This document shows positions 1 to 9,723 of a DNA stretch of 64,000 bases, piece by piece. The notes under the pieces were generated by a model. The model made no database searches and was not told the DNA's origin. It was given only the letters and a program-made list of their open reading frames with translations. Source of the stretch: Amphiura filiformis. Lineage: Eukaryota; Echinodermata; Ophiuroidea; Amphilepidida; Amphiuridae. The stretch covers positions 49,179,281 to 49,243,280 of the forward strand of contig NC_092644.1 of the NCBI RefSeq assembly GCF_039555335.1, read 5' to 3'. Made by a program: the position numbers and the translations under genes. Numbering within the stretch: the stretch's first letter is position 1; each line of letters opens with the position of its first letter.

Positions 1-835
1 TTTCAATGCACAGAGTGTGGCAAGTGTTTTGCTTCGAGATCAGATTTGAAACGACACACAGTTGTTCACACTGATGATAAACCATTTCAATGTACAGAGT
101 GTGGCAAGTGTTTTGCAAGGAAATCACATTTGACACAACACACGCATTCACACTGGTGAAAAACCATTCAAGTGCATGGAATGTGGCAAGTGTTTTGCAT
201 CGAAATCAGAGTTGAAACGACACACAGTTGTTCACACTGGTGATAAACCATTTCAATGCACAGAGTGTGGCAAGTGTTTTGCATCGAGATCAGATTTGAA
301 ACGACACACAGTTGTTCACACTGGTGATAAACCATTTCAATGCACAGAGTGTGGCAAGTGTTTAGCATCAAAATCAGAGTTGAAACGACACACAGTTGTT
401 CACACTGGTGATAAACCATTTCAATGCGCAGAGTGTGACAAGTGTTTTGCATGGAAATCAGAGTTGATAAGACACACACACATTCACACTGGTGATAAAC
501 AATTTCGATGTACAGAGTGTGATAAGTGTTTTGTATGGAAATCAGAGTTGACAAAACACACACGCATTCACACTGGTGATAAACAATTTCGATGCACAGA
601 GTGTGATAAGTGTTTTGTATGGAAATCAGAGTTGACAAAACACACACGCATTCACACTGGTGATAAACAATTTCATTGTACGGAGTGTGACAAGTGTTTT
701 ACAAGGAAATCAAATTTGACAGAACATAAACACATTCACACTGGTGATAAACCATTTCAGTGCGCGTATTGTGGCAAGTGTTTTGCAAGGAAATCATATT
801 TGACAAAACACAAATTTATGCATTCACACTGGTAA
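1..835 (+). pseudogene. C2H2 zinc-finger array, 3' part, frameshifted
   Basis: About ten tandem C2H2 fingers run in from the left edge. Two fingers lie in the frame starting at base 1. In the second, the usual ...CACACACGC... linker lacks two bases near 138-143, and that frame stops at 157-159. The remaining eight fingers (176-835) are open in the next frame. Near 810-820 a 4-base insertion (about TTTA) before the last TGxKP linker shifts the frame again and gives a premature His-Trp stop. Each finger is CxEC(G/D)KCF-x5-L-x2-H-x3-H with TGDKPF-type linkers, so the ancestral product was a nuclear nucleic-acid-binding Kruppel-type protein. No N-terminal module is visible because the window starts inside the array. 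Two independent shifts suggest a decayed copy; a sequencing or assembly error at either site is the alternative. Confidence 0.8.
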
Positions 836-857
836 AAAACCATTTCAATGTACTGAC

Positions 858-1526
858 TTAAGGGATCTGGAATGAGCATTTTGATCATTTCGACAGTATT
901 TTTTGTGGGACATGAGAGCACATCAGACATATCGAATTGCATTCTGAATACGAAGAATGTCTTTCTGATATCAAATAAATTTCATTTTTTGAAATTCACG
1001 ATATAATACAAAATTTATGGCAAATTATTAAAATTTGATATTTTTCACATTTTTGATATATAACAGTCCTCGAAGTAAATTTTACAAATCTAATGATATA
1101 TTCTTAAAGTGTATGTAGCTGGGAGGAAAAGCCGACGATCAATTGAAAATTTTGACCTTTTATATTGAAGATATGGATTTTTTTCCCAAAAAGAATTTTT
1201 TAGTGTTTTGGAAAAAAAAAAATCCATATCTTCAATATGAAAGGTCAAAATTTTCAATTGATCATTGGCTTTTCATCCCACCTACATACACTTTAAGTAT
1301 AAATCATCAGATTTAGTTTACTTCGAGTACTGTTAAATATCAAAAATATCAATTTTTAATCATTTGCCATAAAATGTGTACTACATTGCAAATTTCAAAA
1401 AATCTAAATCTAAATTATTTGATATCAGAAGGACATTCTTTGTATTCAGAATGCAAATCGATATGTCTGACATGCTCTAATGTCCCACAATAAATACTGT
1501 CCAAACGTTCATACCCCTTCCGTTAA
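858..1526. mobile_element. Foldback DNA transposon with TTAA target duplication
   Basis: A 669-bp near-palindrome (both TTAA copies included) is bounded by TTAA at 858-861 and 1523-1526. The two arms match over most of their length: GACAGTATTT, GTGGGACAT, CATTCTGAATACGAAGAATG and AAAATTTTCAATTGA all recur inverted. The centre at about 1195-1215 is poly-A/T. There is no coding capacity. A second full copy lies at 60,491-61,157, with decayed copies near 39,655 and 53,090. TTAA duplication is known from piggyBac and Sola3 elements; the family here is inferred only from that. Confidence 0.85.
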
Positions 1527-1614
1527 GTGTGAACAGTGTTTTGAAATTGTGTTCTGAAATTTACATTTACATCAAATTTAGTAACACACAAATGCATTCA
1601 CCCCGGTACATGTA

Positions 1615-1995
1615 GTTCACACTGGTAATATACTATTCCAATGCACGGTGTGTGACAAGTGTTATGCAAGGAAAGGAGATTTGACACGACACACATTTGT
1701 TCATACTGGTGATAAACCTTTTCAATGCACTGTGTGTGGCAAGTGTTTTGCATTGAAATCATATTTGACAAAACACTACCTTATTCACACTGGTAAAAAA
1801 CCACTCCAGTGCATGAAATGTGGCAAGTGTTTTGCAAGGAAATCAGATTTGACAACACACAAACACATTCACACTAAACCATTTCAGTGCACGGAGTGTG
1901 ACAAGTGTCTTGCCAGGATATCACTTTTGACAAAACACAAATGCATTCACACTGGTGAAAAACCATTTCAATGTACTGACAAAGCTTCAGTGTGA
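1615..1995 (+). pseudogene. Four-finger C2H2 fragment
   Basis: Four C2H2 fingers are open from about 1615 (VVHTGN...) to the stop at 1993-1995. The third-to-fourth linker is shortened (HTKPFQ instead of HTGDKPFQ). There is no start codon at a sensible place and no N-terminal module. The 3' tail matches the tail of the preceding array: both have a TTTCAATGTACTGAC end followed by GTGTGAACAG and TTGAAATTGTGTT. In the first copy that tail is split by the TTAA foldback element. The fragment is therefore a tandem duplicate of the end of the first array. It could be a 3' exon of a larger gene, but nothing supports that. Confidence 0.6.
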
Positions 1996-2266
1996 ACAGT
2001 ATTTTGAAATTGTGTTTTGAAATTTACATTTACATTTACAAATGTTATGGGTCGCAATCATAATGACCCAAGGCCAAATTCACCTTTTAGGCTTATGAAA
2101 GCCGATTCCCAGTTTCTTGTTACCCGGCCTGGTCCTGGAAAGTTGCTGATAAAATAATTCATTATTTCCAAATATTTCATTATTTGATATTTTGTCAAGA
2201 TTATGAGAAACAAAAACTATTTGAAAGTATTCCTCATCAAGAAAGGCATACTTAAAAAATCTTTTA

Positions 2267-2765
2267 GGCTGCGATCACATAGAAGTAAACTATTCGGGTA
2301 TACGGTGCACGTTTTGCAGGTGCACGCGTATAGCTTAAATCGAGCAAGGTAATTTCATAGTACCGGGTCACATACATTGTAAGAGGGCACTATTCGAAAA
2401 GGCCTATACCTGCGTATAGTATAGTGGGAATCGTGCATGTTCGATTTTAGTGCAGCGTATACCGTCCTAATTTAAAAAATAAACCATATGTGGGTAAATT
2501 CATTTGTTTCAATAGATGCACTATATAATTCTGCACATTATGACACCTCAATGAATGCAATGTGACCTCAAGAAGTAAAGTTACAAGCATTTAATTAGAC
2601 GAAGAAAATTGGTAAACTGACCTACTCGCTATTCACTACACGAAATACGCTCATTTGATCAGGCGGAGTTCACATAGTATACGCCTATATGAACTCAGCC
2701 TGATCGAATGAGCGTATTTCGTATAGCGAATACTGTACACCGTATGCTTCTATGTGATCGCAGCC
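2267..2765. mobile_element. MITE with GGCTGCGATCACATAGAAG inverted repeats
   Basis: The 499-bp element has 19-bp terminal inverted repeats (GGCTGCGATCACATAGAAG at the left and its complement at the right). It is flanked by TTA at 2264-2266 and 2766-2768. Subterminal CGAATA and ATACGGTGCAC words also recur inverted. A 3-bp TTA duplication suits PIF/Harbinger elements. No protein is encoded. Confidence 0.8.
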
Positions 2766-2768
2766 TTA

Positions 2769-4059
2769 TGGATATATGGGGGGGATAATGCACTCAATTA
2801 ACATCATGGCATCATTGTGGCTTGCAGTGTTGCAATCTGCTGGTTTGGACACCGCGCCACAGTTTGCAATTTGGTCTATAGGGCCCTTGCACAGTAGGTC
2901 AATAGGTCAAACTAAGTGACATATGCTGAAGTCAGTCAAGCGTGGTGGAGGACAAGCAAGCAAAGTTTTCTACACTATTTCAATGCAAAGTCATGCTCTG
3001 AGGCAGAAAAACTTGTCTCTGAAACACAATTTCATCATTAAAATCTAAAATTTTTGCAGAAAAATTAAAGAAATAGTTCTGAAAAATTCCTCTGGTGAAA
3101 AAATAATATGAATTGGAGATAATTGAACATTTTCTGAGCCAGTTTGTGATGAACCTGAGTTTCTCCTATTGCTCAGTGCAGTGCACAGTGCATTGTTTGT
3201 CCTCCAGCAAAATTGCCAAAGCATGGATCAATATTTGACCTTGCAGGAAGTAGTAGGCTGTGCAAGCACTCTATACCAATACATCGATTACTTTCCTGTA
3301 GCAACACATATATATGCTCTCTTTTACCACATGCAGTACATGTACTTACATAGGAAGACAGCAAATGTACTTACTTTGACAAAGTTAAGGTACAAAATAC
3401 AATAATTTCATCATGTAGTCGGCTCAAATAATGAAAGTTTGAACATAATGAATAATGAAAAAGTCACCTACTCAACCTTGGAAAAAAATGTAACAGTAAA
3501 TTGGGACTTCCATTAGCTGTACCCAAGACCATTTCAATATGCATAATAAAACACACGATCAACAATAATTGAAGTACATCAAATAATGAATAATGAAAGT
3601 ATATCAAATAATGTAATGAATAATGAAATAGTCGCATCCTCTTAATCCAAATGAATGAAACAGGGGCAAAGGGACAATTAGTACTTCATTTCGTGTCTCA
3701 TGTCACTCTCATACCCATAGGGTAACAGTAATTTGTTTTATTGGTTGTTGGGTGTGGCTTTCTTTGCTTCATATCATTTTCATTTCTTTGTAACAAATTC
3801 AGGTTTTTCCACTGCATGGGGCCACCAGGAGATACAAATATAATGCTAACATTGAATGAATGATTGAATGAATGCCGAAATTAAGAATATGTGTTTCTAT
3901 TACATGAGGCATCAGGATAAACCTGAGGATCTAGCCAGAGTCCCATGGTCGCCAAGGGAGGAATCCATATGCCATGCAAATTAGAATGCCTCCTCTCAAG
4001 ATAATGATCTGTGCTAGTGCTAACATTGATGTCTGTAGTTGTCAGTATAGTTTCCTTTT
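2769..4059. other. Intergenic stretch without recognisable gene
   Basis: This AT-rich DNA contains a cluster of AATAATGAA words between 3,420 and 3,640. No open frame here has family features, and no RNA gene was seen. Confidence 0.5.
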
Positions 4060-4309
4060 TGGTGGATAGGTGACATATGAGACAAGCCTGTCAGATGGTA
4101 GATCACCGCCATCAGTGGGAAGACTTATCAGTGCATGTTCTTTGGCACATTTTCTTCAGGATCCTAGCTGGAATCTGGACGGATCCTGTACACAAAGTAT
4201 TGGGGACATAATTGCTAATATGAATTCTACAATATCAGCATTAAAAAAGAAAGCCAGTCCAATTCTTAAATTTATCATTCCTGGATTTTTTGTTTATAGA
4301 TTACTTGCA
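4060..4309 (+). other. Conserved upstream module and splice-acceptor tract of the zinc-finger genes
   Basis: A GGTGACATATGAGACAAGCC block followed by GATGGTAGATCAC recurs, with related downstream sequence, before 25,152 (twice) and before 49,531, and as an orphan near 6,822. Its 3' end is CCTGGATTTTTTGTTTATAG directly before ATTACTTGCAATGG. That is a pyrimidine-rich tract plus AG, so it probably is the acceptor of the coding exon. The frame happens to be open through it (from 4070), but its sequence is not conserved as protein. Whether the distal part is promoter, 5' exon or intron cannot be told. Confidence 0.55.
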
Positions 4310-5962
4310 ATGGAGATGCCTTCCATGTTACAGACTTTTTGCTGTCATTACTGCAACCGATGGTGGCACTGTTTTGATCAGTACAGAAAACACAAAAGAA
4401 GACACCAGACAAGGCATATGCATCGGGGGATATTTCCTGTGCAGATACAAGAAACACAGGCAAGGGACATACATCAGGGGACACTTCCTATTCAGAAAAG
4501 CAAGCCAATGTACAAGCATCATGGAATATTTCCTATGCAGATACAACAAACCGAACCAATTCATTGCACTGAGAGTGGGAAATGTTTTGTTCCGATGCCA
4601 CATTTTACAGGACATACAGGAATTAACACGGGTGATAAACAATACCATTGTATGGAATGTGGAAAGTGGTTTATGTTTAAATCGGAATTGACAAGACACA
4701 TACGCATTCACACTGGTGATAAACCATTTTATTGTGAAGAATGTGGCAAGTGTTTTGTATGGAAATCAAGTTTGACTACACACAAACTCATTCACACTGG
4801 TGGCAAACCATTCAAGTGCATGGAATGTGGCAAGTGTTTTAAATTGAAGGCAGAATTGACACGACACACAAAAGTGCACTCTGGTGATAAACCATTTCAA
4901 TGCACAGAGTGTGGCAAGTGTTTTGCATCGAGATCAGATTTGAAACGACACACAATAATTCACACTGGCGAAAAACCATATCCATGCACCGAGTGTGGTA
5001 CATATTTTGCAAGGAAAGGAGATTTGAGAACGCACAAACGCATTCACACTGGAAATAAACCATTCCAGTGCACAGAGTGTGACAAATGTTTTGCAAGGAA
5101 ATCACATTTGACAATACACACACGCATTCACACTGGTGATAAACCATTCCGGTGCATGGAATGTGGCAAGTGTTTTAGGCAGGAGTCAAATTTGACAATA
5201 CACACACGCATTCACACTAGTGATAAACCATTCCGGTGCATGGAATGTGGCAAGTGTTTTAGACAGGAGTCAAATTTGACATTCCACACAAAAGTTCACA
5301 CTGATGTTGTTCCAATGACCCATTGGACAGAACATACAGGAATTGACACAGGTGATAAACAATACCATTGCATGGAATGTGGGAAGCGGTTTATGTGGAA
5401 ATCGGAATTGACAAGACACATACGCATTCACACTGGTGATAAACCATTTCATTGTGCAGAATGTGGCAAGTGTTTTACAATGAAATCAAGTTTGACAACA
5501 CACAGACGCATTCACACTGGTGGCAAACCATTCAAGTGCATGGAATGTGGCAAGTGTTTTAAATTGAAGGCAGAATTGACACAACACACAAAAATTCACA
5601 CTGGTGATAAACAATTTCAATGCACAGAGTGTGACAAGTGTTTTGAAAGGAAATCAGATTTGACACAACACACAATAGTTCACACTGGTGAAAAACCATA
5701 TCCATGCACTGAATGTGGTACGTATTTTGCAAGGAAAGGAGATTTGACAAAACATCAACATGTTCATACTGGAAATAAACCATTCCAGTGCACAGAATGT
5801 GGCAAGTGTTTTGCAAGGAAATCACATTTGACAGGCCACACACGCATTCACACTGGTGAAAAACCATTCCAGTGCATGGAATGTGGCAAGTGTTTTAGAG
5901 AGAAGTCAAATTTGACAAAACACACAAAACTTCACACCAGTGAAAAACAATTGCAAGGATAA
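4310..5962 (+). CDS. C2H2 zinc-finger protein, 15 fingers with internal duplication
   Basis: A probable nuclear DNA- or RNA-binding protein of 550 residues. The start at 4310 is chosen because the sequence from this Met is shared by all six paralogues and sits just after an acceptor-like TTGTTTATAG. Residues 9-36 form a divergent finger (CHYC, then [11 protein letters not shown], then HKRRH). A linker with three H-x-G-x-F/L-P-x-Q units follows, then a degenerate finger with the second Cys replaced by Ser (CTESGKC). Fifteen canonical CxEC-x-K-x-F fingers with TGDKPF linkers follow to the C-terminus. Fingers 1-7 recur as fingers 9-15 with a constant 720-bp offset, including a remnant of the degenerate finger (VPMTHWTEHTG) between them. 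No KRAB, SCAN, BTB or ZAD domain is visible. The protein is longer than its paralogues (8-12 fingers) because of that duplication. Target and role are unknown. Confidence 0.85.
   Translation: MEMPSMLQTFCCHYCNRWWHCFDQYRKHKRRHQTRHMHRGIFPVQIQETQARDIHQGTLPIQKSKPMYKHHGIFPMQIQQTEPIHCTESGKCFVPMPHFTGHTGINTGDKQYHCMECGKWFMFKSELTRHIRIHTGDKPFYCEECGKCFVWKSSLTTHKLIHTGGKPFKCMECGKCFKLKAELTRHTKVHSGDKPFQCTECGKCFASRSDLKRHTIIHTGEKPYPCTECGTYFARKGDLRTHKRIHTGNKPFQCTECDKCFARKSHLTIHTRIHTGDKPFRCMECGKCFRQESNLTIHTRIHTSDKPFRCMECGKCFRQESNLTFHTKVHTDVVPMTHWTEHTGIDTGDKQYHCMECGKRFMWKSELTRHIRIHTGDKPFHCAECGKCFTMKSSLTTHRRIHTGGKPFKCMECGKCFKLKAELTQHTKIHTGDKQFQCTECDKCFERKSDLTQHTIVHTGEKPYPCTECGTYFARKGDLTKHQHVHTGNKPFQCTECGKCFARKSHLTGHTRIHTGEKPFQCMECGKCFREKSNLTKHTKLHTSEKQLQG
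4585..5962 (+). repeat. 720-bp in-frame tandem duplication inside the zinc-finger gene
   Basis: Bases 4585-5242 align with 5305-5962 at a constant offset of 720. For example, 4801-4860 and 5521-5580 are identical over 60 bases. The intervening 5243-5304 is an additional copy of the RQESN finger. The offset is a multiple of three, so the frame is kept. Confidence 0.9.
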
Positions 5963-6815
5963 ATACTCTTAAATTCCACGGTCCAACTTGTTCATGTTTT
6001 CCATTTTCCCAAATTTATGAAGTATATAAATGTATTCAACAATATGCATATTCAGATTGCAAAATGTGTGCCTAGAAATGCTTTTAAAAATAATTGTAAT
6101 ATATTCATTTTTGCCCTAGATATATTTTGTTTACTGTTGCTATGAGAGGACAGTTAACATTGCCAGATTATTTCTAACACAGCTGAGCATAAAAATCCCT
6201 TCTTATTGATGATATATATCATGTTCCAGTCAGAAGCCAGAAGTAGTAATGTGACAGGAGTAATTACCATAGCGATAGGTGAAAACAATATTTGAATGCA
6301 TTTCCCTGCACTATCAGTGGACTGCATTAAATAAGCCTGTCAATGTCTGTGCATATGTGCAATCATAGATTGAATACAATACCACTCTTTTCAATGACAC
6401 TTTTCGTACAGCTCACATAAAAGTGAAACGTATACAGTCATGTACTCTGCATATTGTGAAATTTCCATAAATTGATGATCCAGGTCTTTATGCCTATCTT
6501 TGATAATCAATGGTGCAATGCAGAGTTACAGCATATACATGTACGTCTAGTGCAGGGCAATACATTCATAAATAATTGTCACCTATTTCTACAGCGAATT
6601 TCTAAATCAATATATTTATATATATATATTTTATGAATCCAGACAATGTCACAACACCTGTTTCAGCACTCAAGGAAATAGTGAATATCCTACAATTTTC
6701 CTGCTTTGACAGCTGTTTACCTGAATAGATATCAATAGATATCAATGATAGATATATGTAATTGTCTGCTGTTATGTTATGTCTGTATATTGTCAGGAAA
6801 ACTTCTGTTTGCTTT
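5963..6815. repeat. Duplicated 3' flank of the zinc-finger unit
   Basis: The sequence after the stop (TCATGTTTTCCATTTT, TATTCAACAA, AAATGTGTGCCTA, CCAGTCAGAAGCCAGA, GTGACAGGAGTAATTACCAT) is shared with the DNA following the genes ending at 26,222, 36,790 and 41,976. A copy near 50,964 is shorter. Near 6,686 the flank holds the uninterrupted version of the site that carries an insertion at 42,859. No coding sequence is seen. Confidence 0.7.
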
Positions 6816-6880
6816 TTTATGGATGGGTGAGATACGAGTCATATAAGCCTGCCAGATGGTAGATCACTGCCGCTGGTAGT
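6816..6880 (+). repeat. Orphan zinc-finger upstream module
   Basis: ATGGATGGGTGAGATACGAG and CCTGCCAGATGGTAGATCAC match the module before the other zinc-finger genes. No intact gene follows directly. The next zinc-finger sequence is the relic at 7,890. Confidence 0.6.
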
Positions 6881-7192
6881 AGTCTGGCTGCCGGTGGGTT
6901 TGACATTGTTTTATGTGTCCATAGTTTTGTTTTTGATGGATATTGCTTTCTCAAGACCACCAACTTGAAAAATAAGTTTACTGGAACTCTGTCAGCATTG
7001 AGCATTTTGAGATATGGCGGGTCAAAGTTAACACAGAGGTCGAAATTTAAATTGCTCAAATGCTGTTGAAAAGTTATCTAAATTATTCCTCTTGTCATAT
7101 AGCGATCGAGAAAAACTATACTCTACCTACCTATCTGAGACATTCTCTTCTGAAGTATAAGCAGAAAGGTCAAAGGTCACCATTTGACCTCC

Positions 7193-7754
7193 ACAGGGGT
7201 CAAACCCTGAAAAATACTTCAATATGTATGAAAATAGTCTCAAAATTTGTGTATTCTATAAACAATTAAAAAACAGTTTGCCATAGCTAGGATGTTTTGT
7301 TACTATGGTAACGTGGTGACAACGGTCAATTTCCATTGAATCATATATCGTCAGCCTGCTACGCTAAATGCCTAAGTCATTTTTTGTAATTTTGAGAACA
7401 AAGAACAAAACATGGTTGAAGCATGCATTAGTTCCGTAATCACCCAAATCATTTCATTCCCTTTCATTTGTATCATTATCATTTGTTCTTGTGCAAAGAT
7501 TGGTGAATAAATATGTTTAAATGCATGTTTGAACCATGTTGTACTTTGTTTTCAAAATGACAAAAATGACTTAGGCAATTAGCGTAGCAGGCTGACGATA
7601 TGGGACTGGCCCTTTTTGCTATGTTACCATGGTTACCCATTTAAGGAAGCATCATACACAATACAAACTTATTTTTCTGCATGGATTTTCTATGATGAAC
7701 AATTTGAGACTATTTTGGTGAAGATCGGAGCATTTTTCAGGTTTTGACCCCTGT
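7193..7754. mobile_element. Foldback element hosting a nested MITE
   Basis: The left arm ACAGGGGTCAAACCCTGAAA is answered by TTTTTCAGGTTTTGACCCCT at the right. AATAGTCTCAAA and GGTAAC/GTTACC words also pair across the element. The middle is occupied by a separate inverted-repeat element at 7,349-7,597. Target duplication is not clear. No protein is encoded. Confidence 0.6.
7349..7597. mobile_element. MITE with CGTCAGCCTGCTACGCTAA inverted repeats
   Basis: The 249-bp palindromic element has terminal CGTCAGCCTGCTACGCTAA with its complement at the right end. CCTAAGTCATTTTT/AAAAATGACTTAGG extends the pairing inward. ATAT (or TA) flanks both sides, compatible with a TA-target family. Confidence 0.8.
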
Positions 7755-7889
7755 TACAGCTGCTTCTGTCAATAATGATATCGTCGCAACTTCCACTAAT
7801 GATCAAATGTGATTACACTAGAGGTCATGAAAACATCTATAGTGAAATTAAAACAGGGAAGGAAGTGCATGCGCTTCTCGCCCCAAACA

Positions 7890-8160
7890 TCATTCTGGTG
7901 CATGAAATGTGGCAAGGGATTTAGATTGAAGATACTTTTAACACAATACACAGTTCACACTGGTGATAACTTGAACCATTTCAATGCAAAGAGTATGGAA
8001 AGTGTTTTGCAAGGAAATTAGATTTGAGACAACACAAAGGCAGTCACACTGGTGAAAAACCATTTCATTGTACTTAGTGTGAAGTGTTTAACATTGAAAT
8101 CAAATTTGACAAAATACAAACTCATTCACACTGGTGAAAAAATAAAAACCACTCCAGTAC
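7890..8160 (+). pseudogene. Relic C2H2 fingers before the next gene
   Basis: Three to four finger remnants are readable in different frames: WCMKCGKGFRLKILLTQY, then a [18 protein letters not shown] piece, then FHCT followed by a stop and CLTLKSNLTKY. Frameshifts, a TAG in the third finger and His-to-Tyr changes at ligand positions make this non-functional. The relic ends about 55 bases before the acceptor and start of the gene at 8,216. Confidence 0.75.
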
Positions 8161-8215
8161 ATCATATTGGACAATAATACAAATTCCTGGATTTTTTGTT
8201 TATAGATTACTTGCA

Positions 8216-9409
8216 ATGGAGATGCCTTCCATGTTACAGACTTTCTGCTGTTATACCTGCAACCGATGGTGGCACTGTTTTGATCAGTACAGAAAACACA
8301 AAAGAAGACACCAGATAAGGCGTATGCATCGGGGGATATTTCCTGTGCAGATACAAGAAACACAGGCAAGGGACATACATCAGGGGACACTTCCTATTCA
8401 GATACAGAAAAGCAAGCCAATGCACAAGCATCATGGACTATTTCCTATACAACAAACCGAACCAATTCATTGCACTGAGAGTGGGAAATGTTTTGTTCCG
8501 ATGCCACATTTGACAGGACACACAGGAGTTAACACAAGTGATAAGCCATATCATTGCATGGAATGCGGGACGTATTTTGCGTTGAAATCACAGTTGACAT
8601 GCCACATGCACATTCACACTGGTGCTATTCAATGCGCAGAGTGTGACAAATGTTTTCCAAGTAAATTAGAGTTGACAAGACACATAAGGCACATACACCG
8701 TGGTGATTATCCATTTCATTGCACAGAGTGTAACAAGTTTTTTCAAACAAATTCAAGTTTGACAACACACAAACGCATTCACACTGGTGAAAAACCATTC
8801 CGGTGCATGGAATGTGGCAAGTGTTTTAGACAGAAGTCAGCTTTAACACGACACACACTAGTTCACACTGGTGATAAACCATTTCAATGCACTGAGTGTA
8901 ACAGGTGTTTTACATTGAAATCACATCTGACAAAACACACACGGCGCATTCACACTAGTGATAAACCATATCAATGCATGGAGTGTGACAAGTGTTATGC
9001 ATGTTACTCAGATTTGACACAACACGAACGCACACACCCCCACACTAGTGAAACATCATTTCATTGTACAGAATGTGACAAGAGTTTTGCATGGAAATCT
9101 CAGTTGACACAACACAAACGCATTCACACTGGTGATAAACCATTCCAGTGCATGGAATGTGACAAGTGTTTTGCAAGGAAATCAGATTTGACACGACACA
9201 TACGCATTCACACTGGTGATAATCCATTTCAGTGCACTGAGTGTGGCAAGAGTTTTGCATGGAGATCAAGTTTGAAACAACACAAACACATTCACACTGG
9301 TGACCAAAAACAATTTGAGTGCACAGAATGTGGCGAGTGTTTTAGATTGAAGAGAGAATTGACACAACACACAATTGTTCACACTTGGATCTCAATGGTG
9401 GATTCCTAA
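8216..9409 (+). CDS. C2H2 zinc-finger protein, 10 fingers
   Basis: The 397-residue product starts at the ATGGAGATGCC conserved among paralogues, 10 bases after an acceptor-like TTTTTTGTTTATAG. Residues 10-36 are the divergent N-terminal finger (CYTC...RWWHCF...HKRRH). The linker to about residue 90 has three H-x-G-x-F/L-P-x-Q units and then the degenerate CTESGKC finger. Ten canonical fingers follow. Two of them (CAECDKCF and CTECNRCF) have an H-x4-H ending instead of H-x3-H, and one linker is shortened to TGAIQC. The C-terminus after the last finger (HTWISMVDS) comes from unrelated sequence, so the original tail and shared 3' flank are lost here. It is probably a nuclear nucleic-acid-binding protein; its target is unknown. 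It is closest to the gene at 4,310 in the N-terminal half. Confidence 0.85.
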   Translation: MEMPSMLQTFCCYTCNRWWHCFDQYRKHKRRHQIRRMHRGIFPVQIQETQARDIHQGTLPIQIQKSKPMHKHHGLFPIQQTEPIHCTESGKCFVPMPHLTGHTGVNTSDKPYHCMECGTYFALKSQLTCHMHIHTGAIQCAECDKCFPSKLELTRHIRHIHRGDYPFHCTECNKFFQTNSSLTTHKRIHTGEKPFRCMECGKCFRQKSALTRHTLVHTGDKPFQCTECNRCFTLKSHLTKHTRRIHTSDKPYQCMECDKCYACYSDLTQHERTHPHTSETSFHCTECDKSFAWKSQLTQHKRIHTGDKPFQCMECDKCFARKSDLTRHIRIHTGDNPFQCTECGKSFAWRSSLKQHKHIHTGDQKQFECTECGECFRLKRELTQHTIVHTWISMVDS

Positions 9410-9719
9410 AAATGGGAAAAGAGAGAGGGGAGGGAGAGAGAGAAGAGGGGTGAGAGTATGAGATGTGTCTAAACATCGCATGAGAGAGAGGGGCTATTAT
9501 TGGGCTGGTATATTGGGCCTAAAATGATGCTGGCCAGGCATGTTGAGGTGATATTGGCTAACAAATTAATGATTTTGCTCAACCCATCACCCTTCCACAC
9601 TGCCCTTCACAAGCACCAATGGAGATAAGCCATGGGGCATGCATGGTAGACTATGCCATAGTCGATTTATGATAAATAAAAGCATGTTATTAATCATGAT
9701 GAAAGCCCTAGCAGAAATT
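9410..9719. other. Spacer with GAGA-rich start
   Basis: A short purine-rich stretch (GAGAGAGG-type words, 9,415-9,490) follows the gene. The rest is unremarkable up to the first GTATCAAA repeats. Confidence 0.5.
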
Positions 9720-9723
9720 CTAT

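Noticed and set aside
168..647. Antisense frame through the first zinc-finger array (and similar ones opposite every array)
   Set aside because: It mirrors the finger repeat on the opposite strand (recurring [12 protein letters not shown]) and has no start context or independent conservation.
4070..4309. N-terminal extension of the first intact zinc-finger gene
   Set aside because: The frame is open, but it crosses an acceptor-like tract, and the corresponding DNA in paralogues is frameshifted or absent.
7060..7269. Open frame of 69 codons
   Set aside because: It overlaps the left arm of a foldback element and has no family features.
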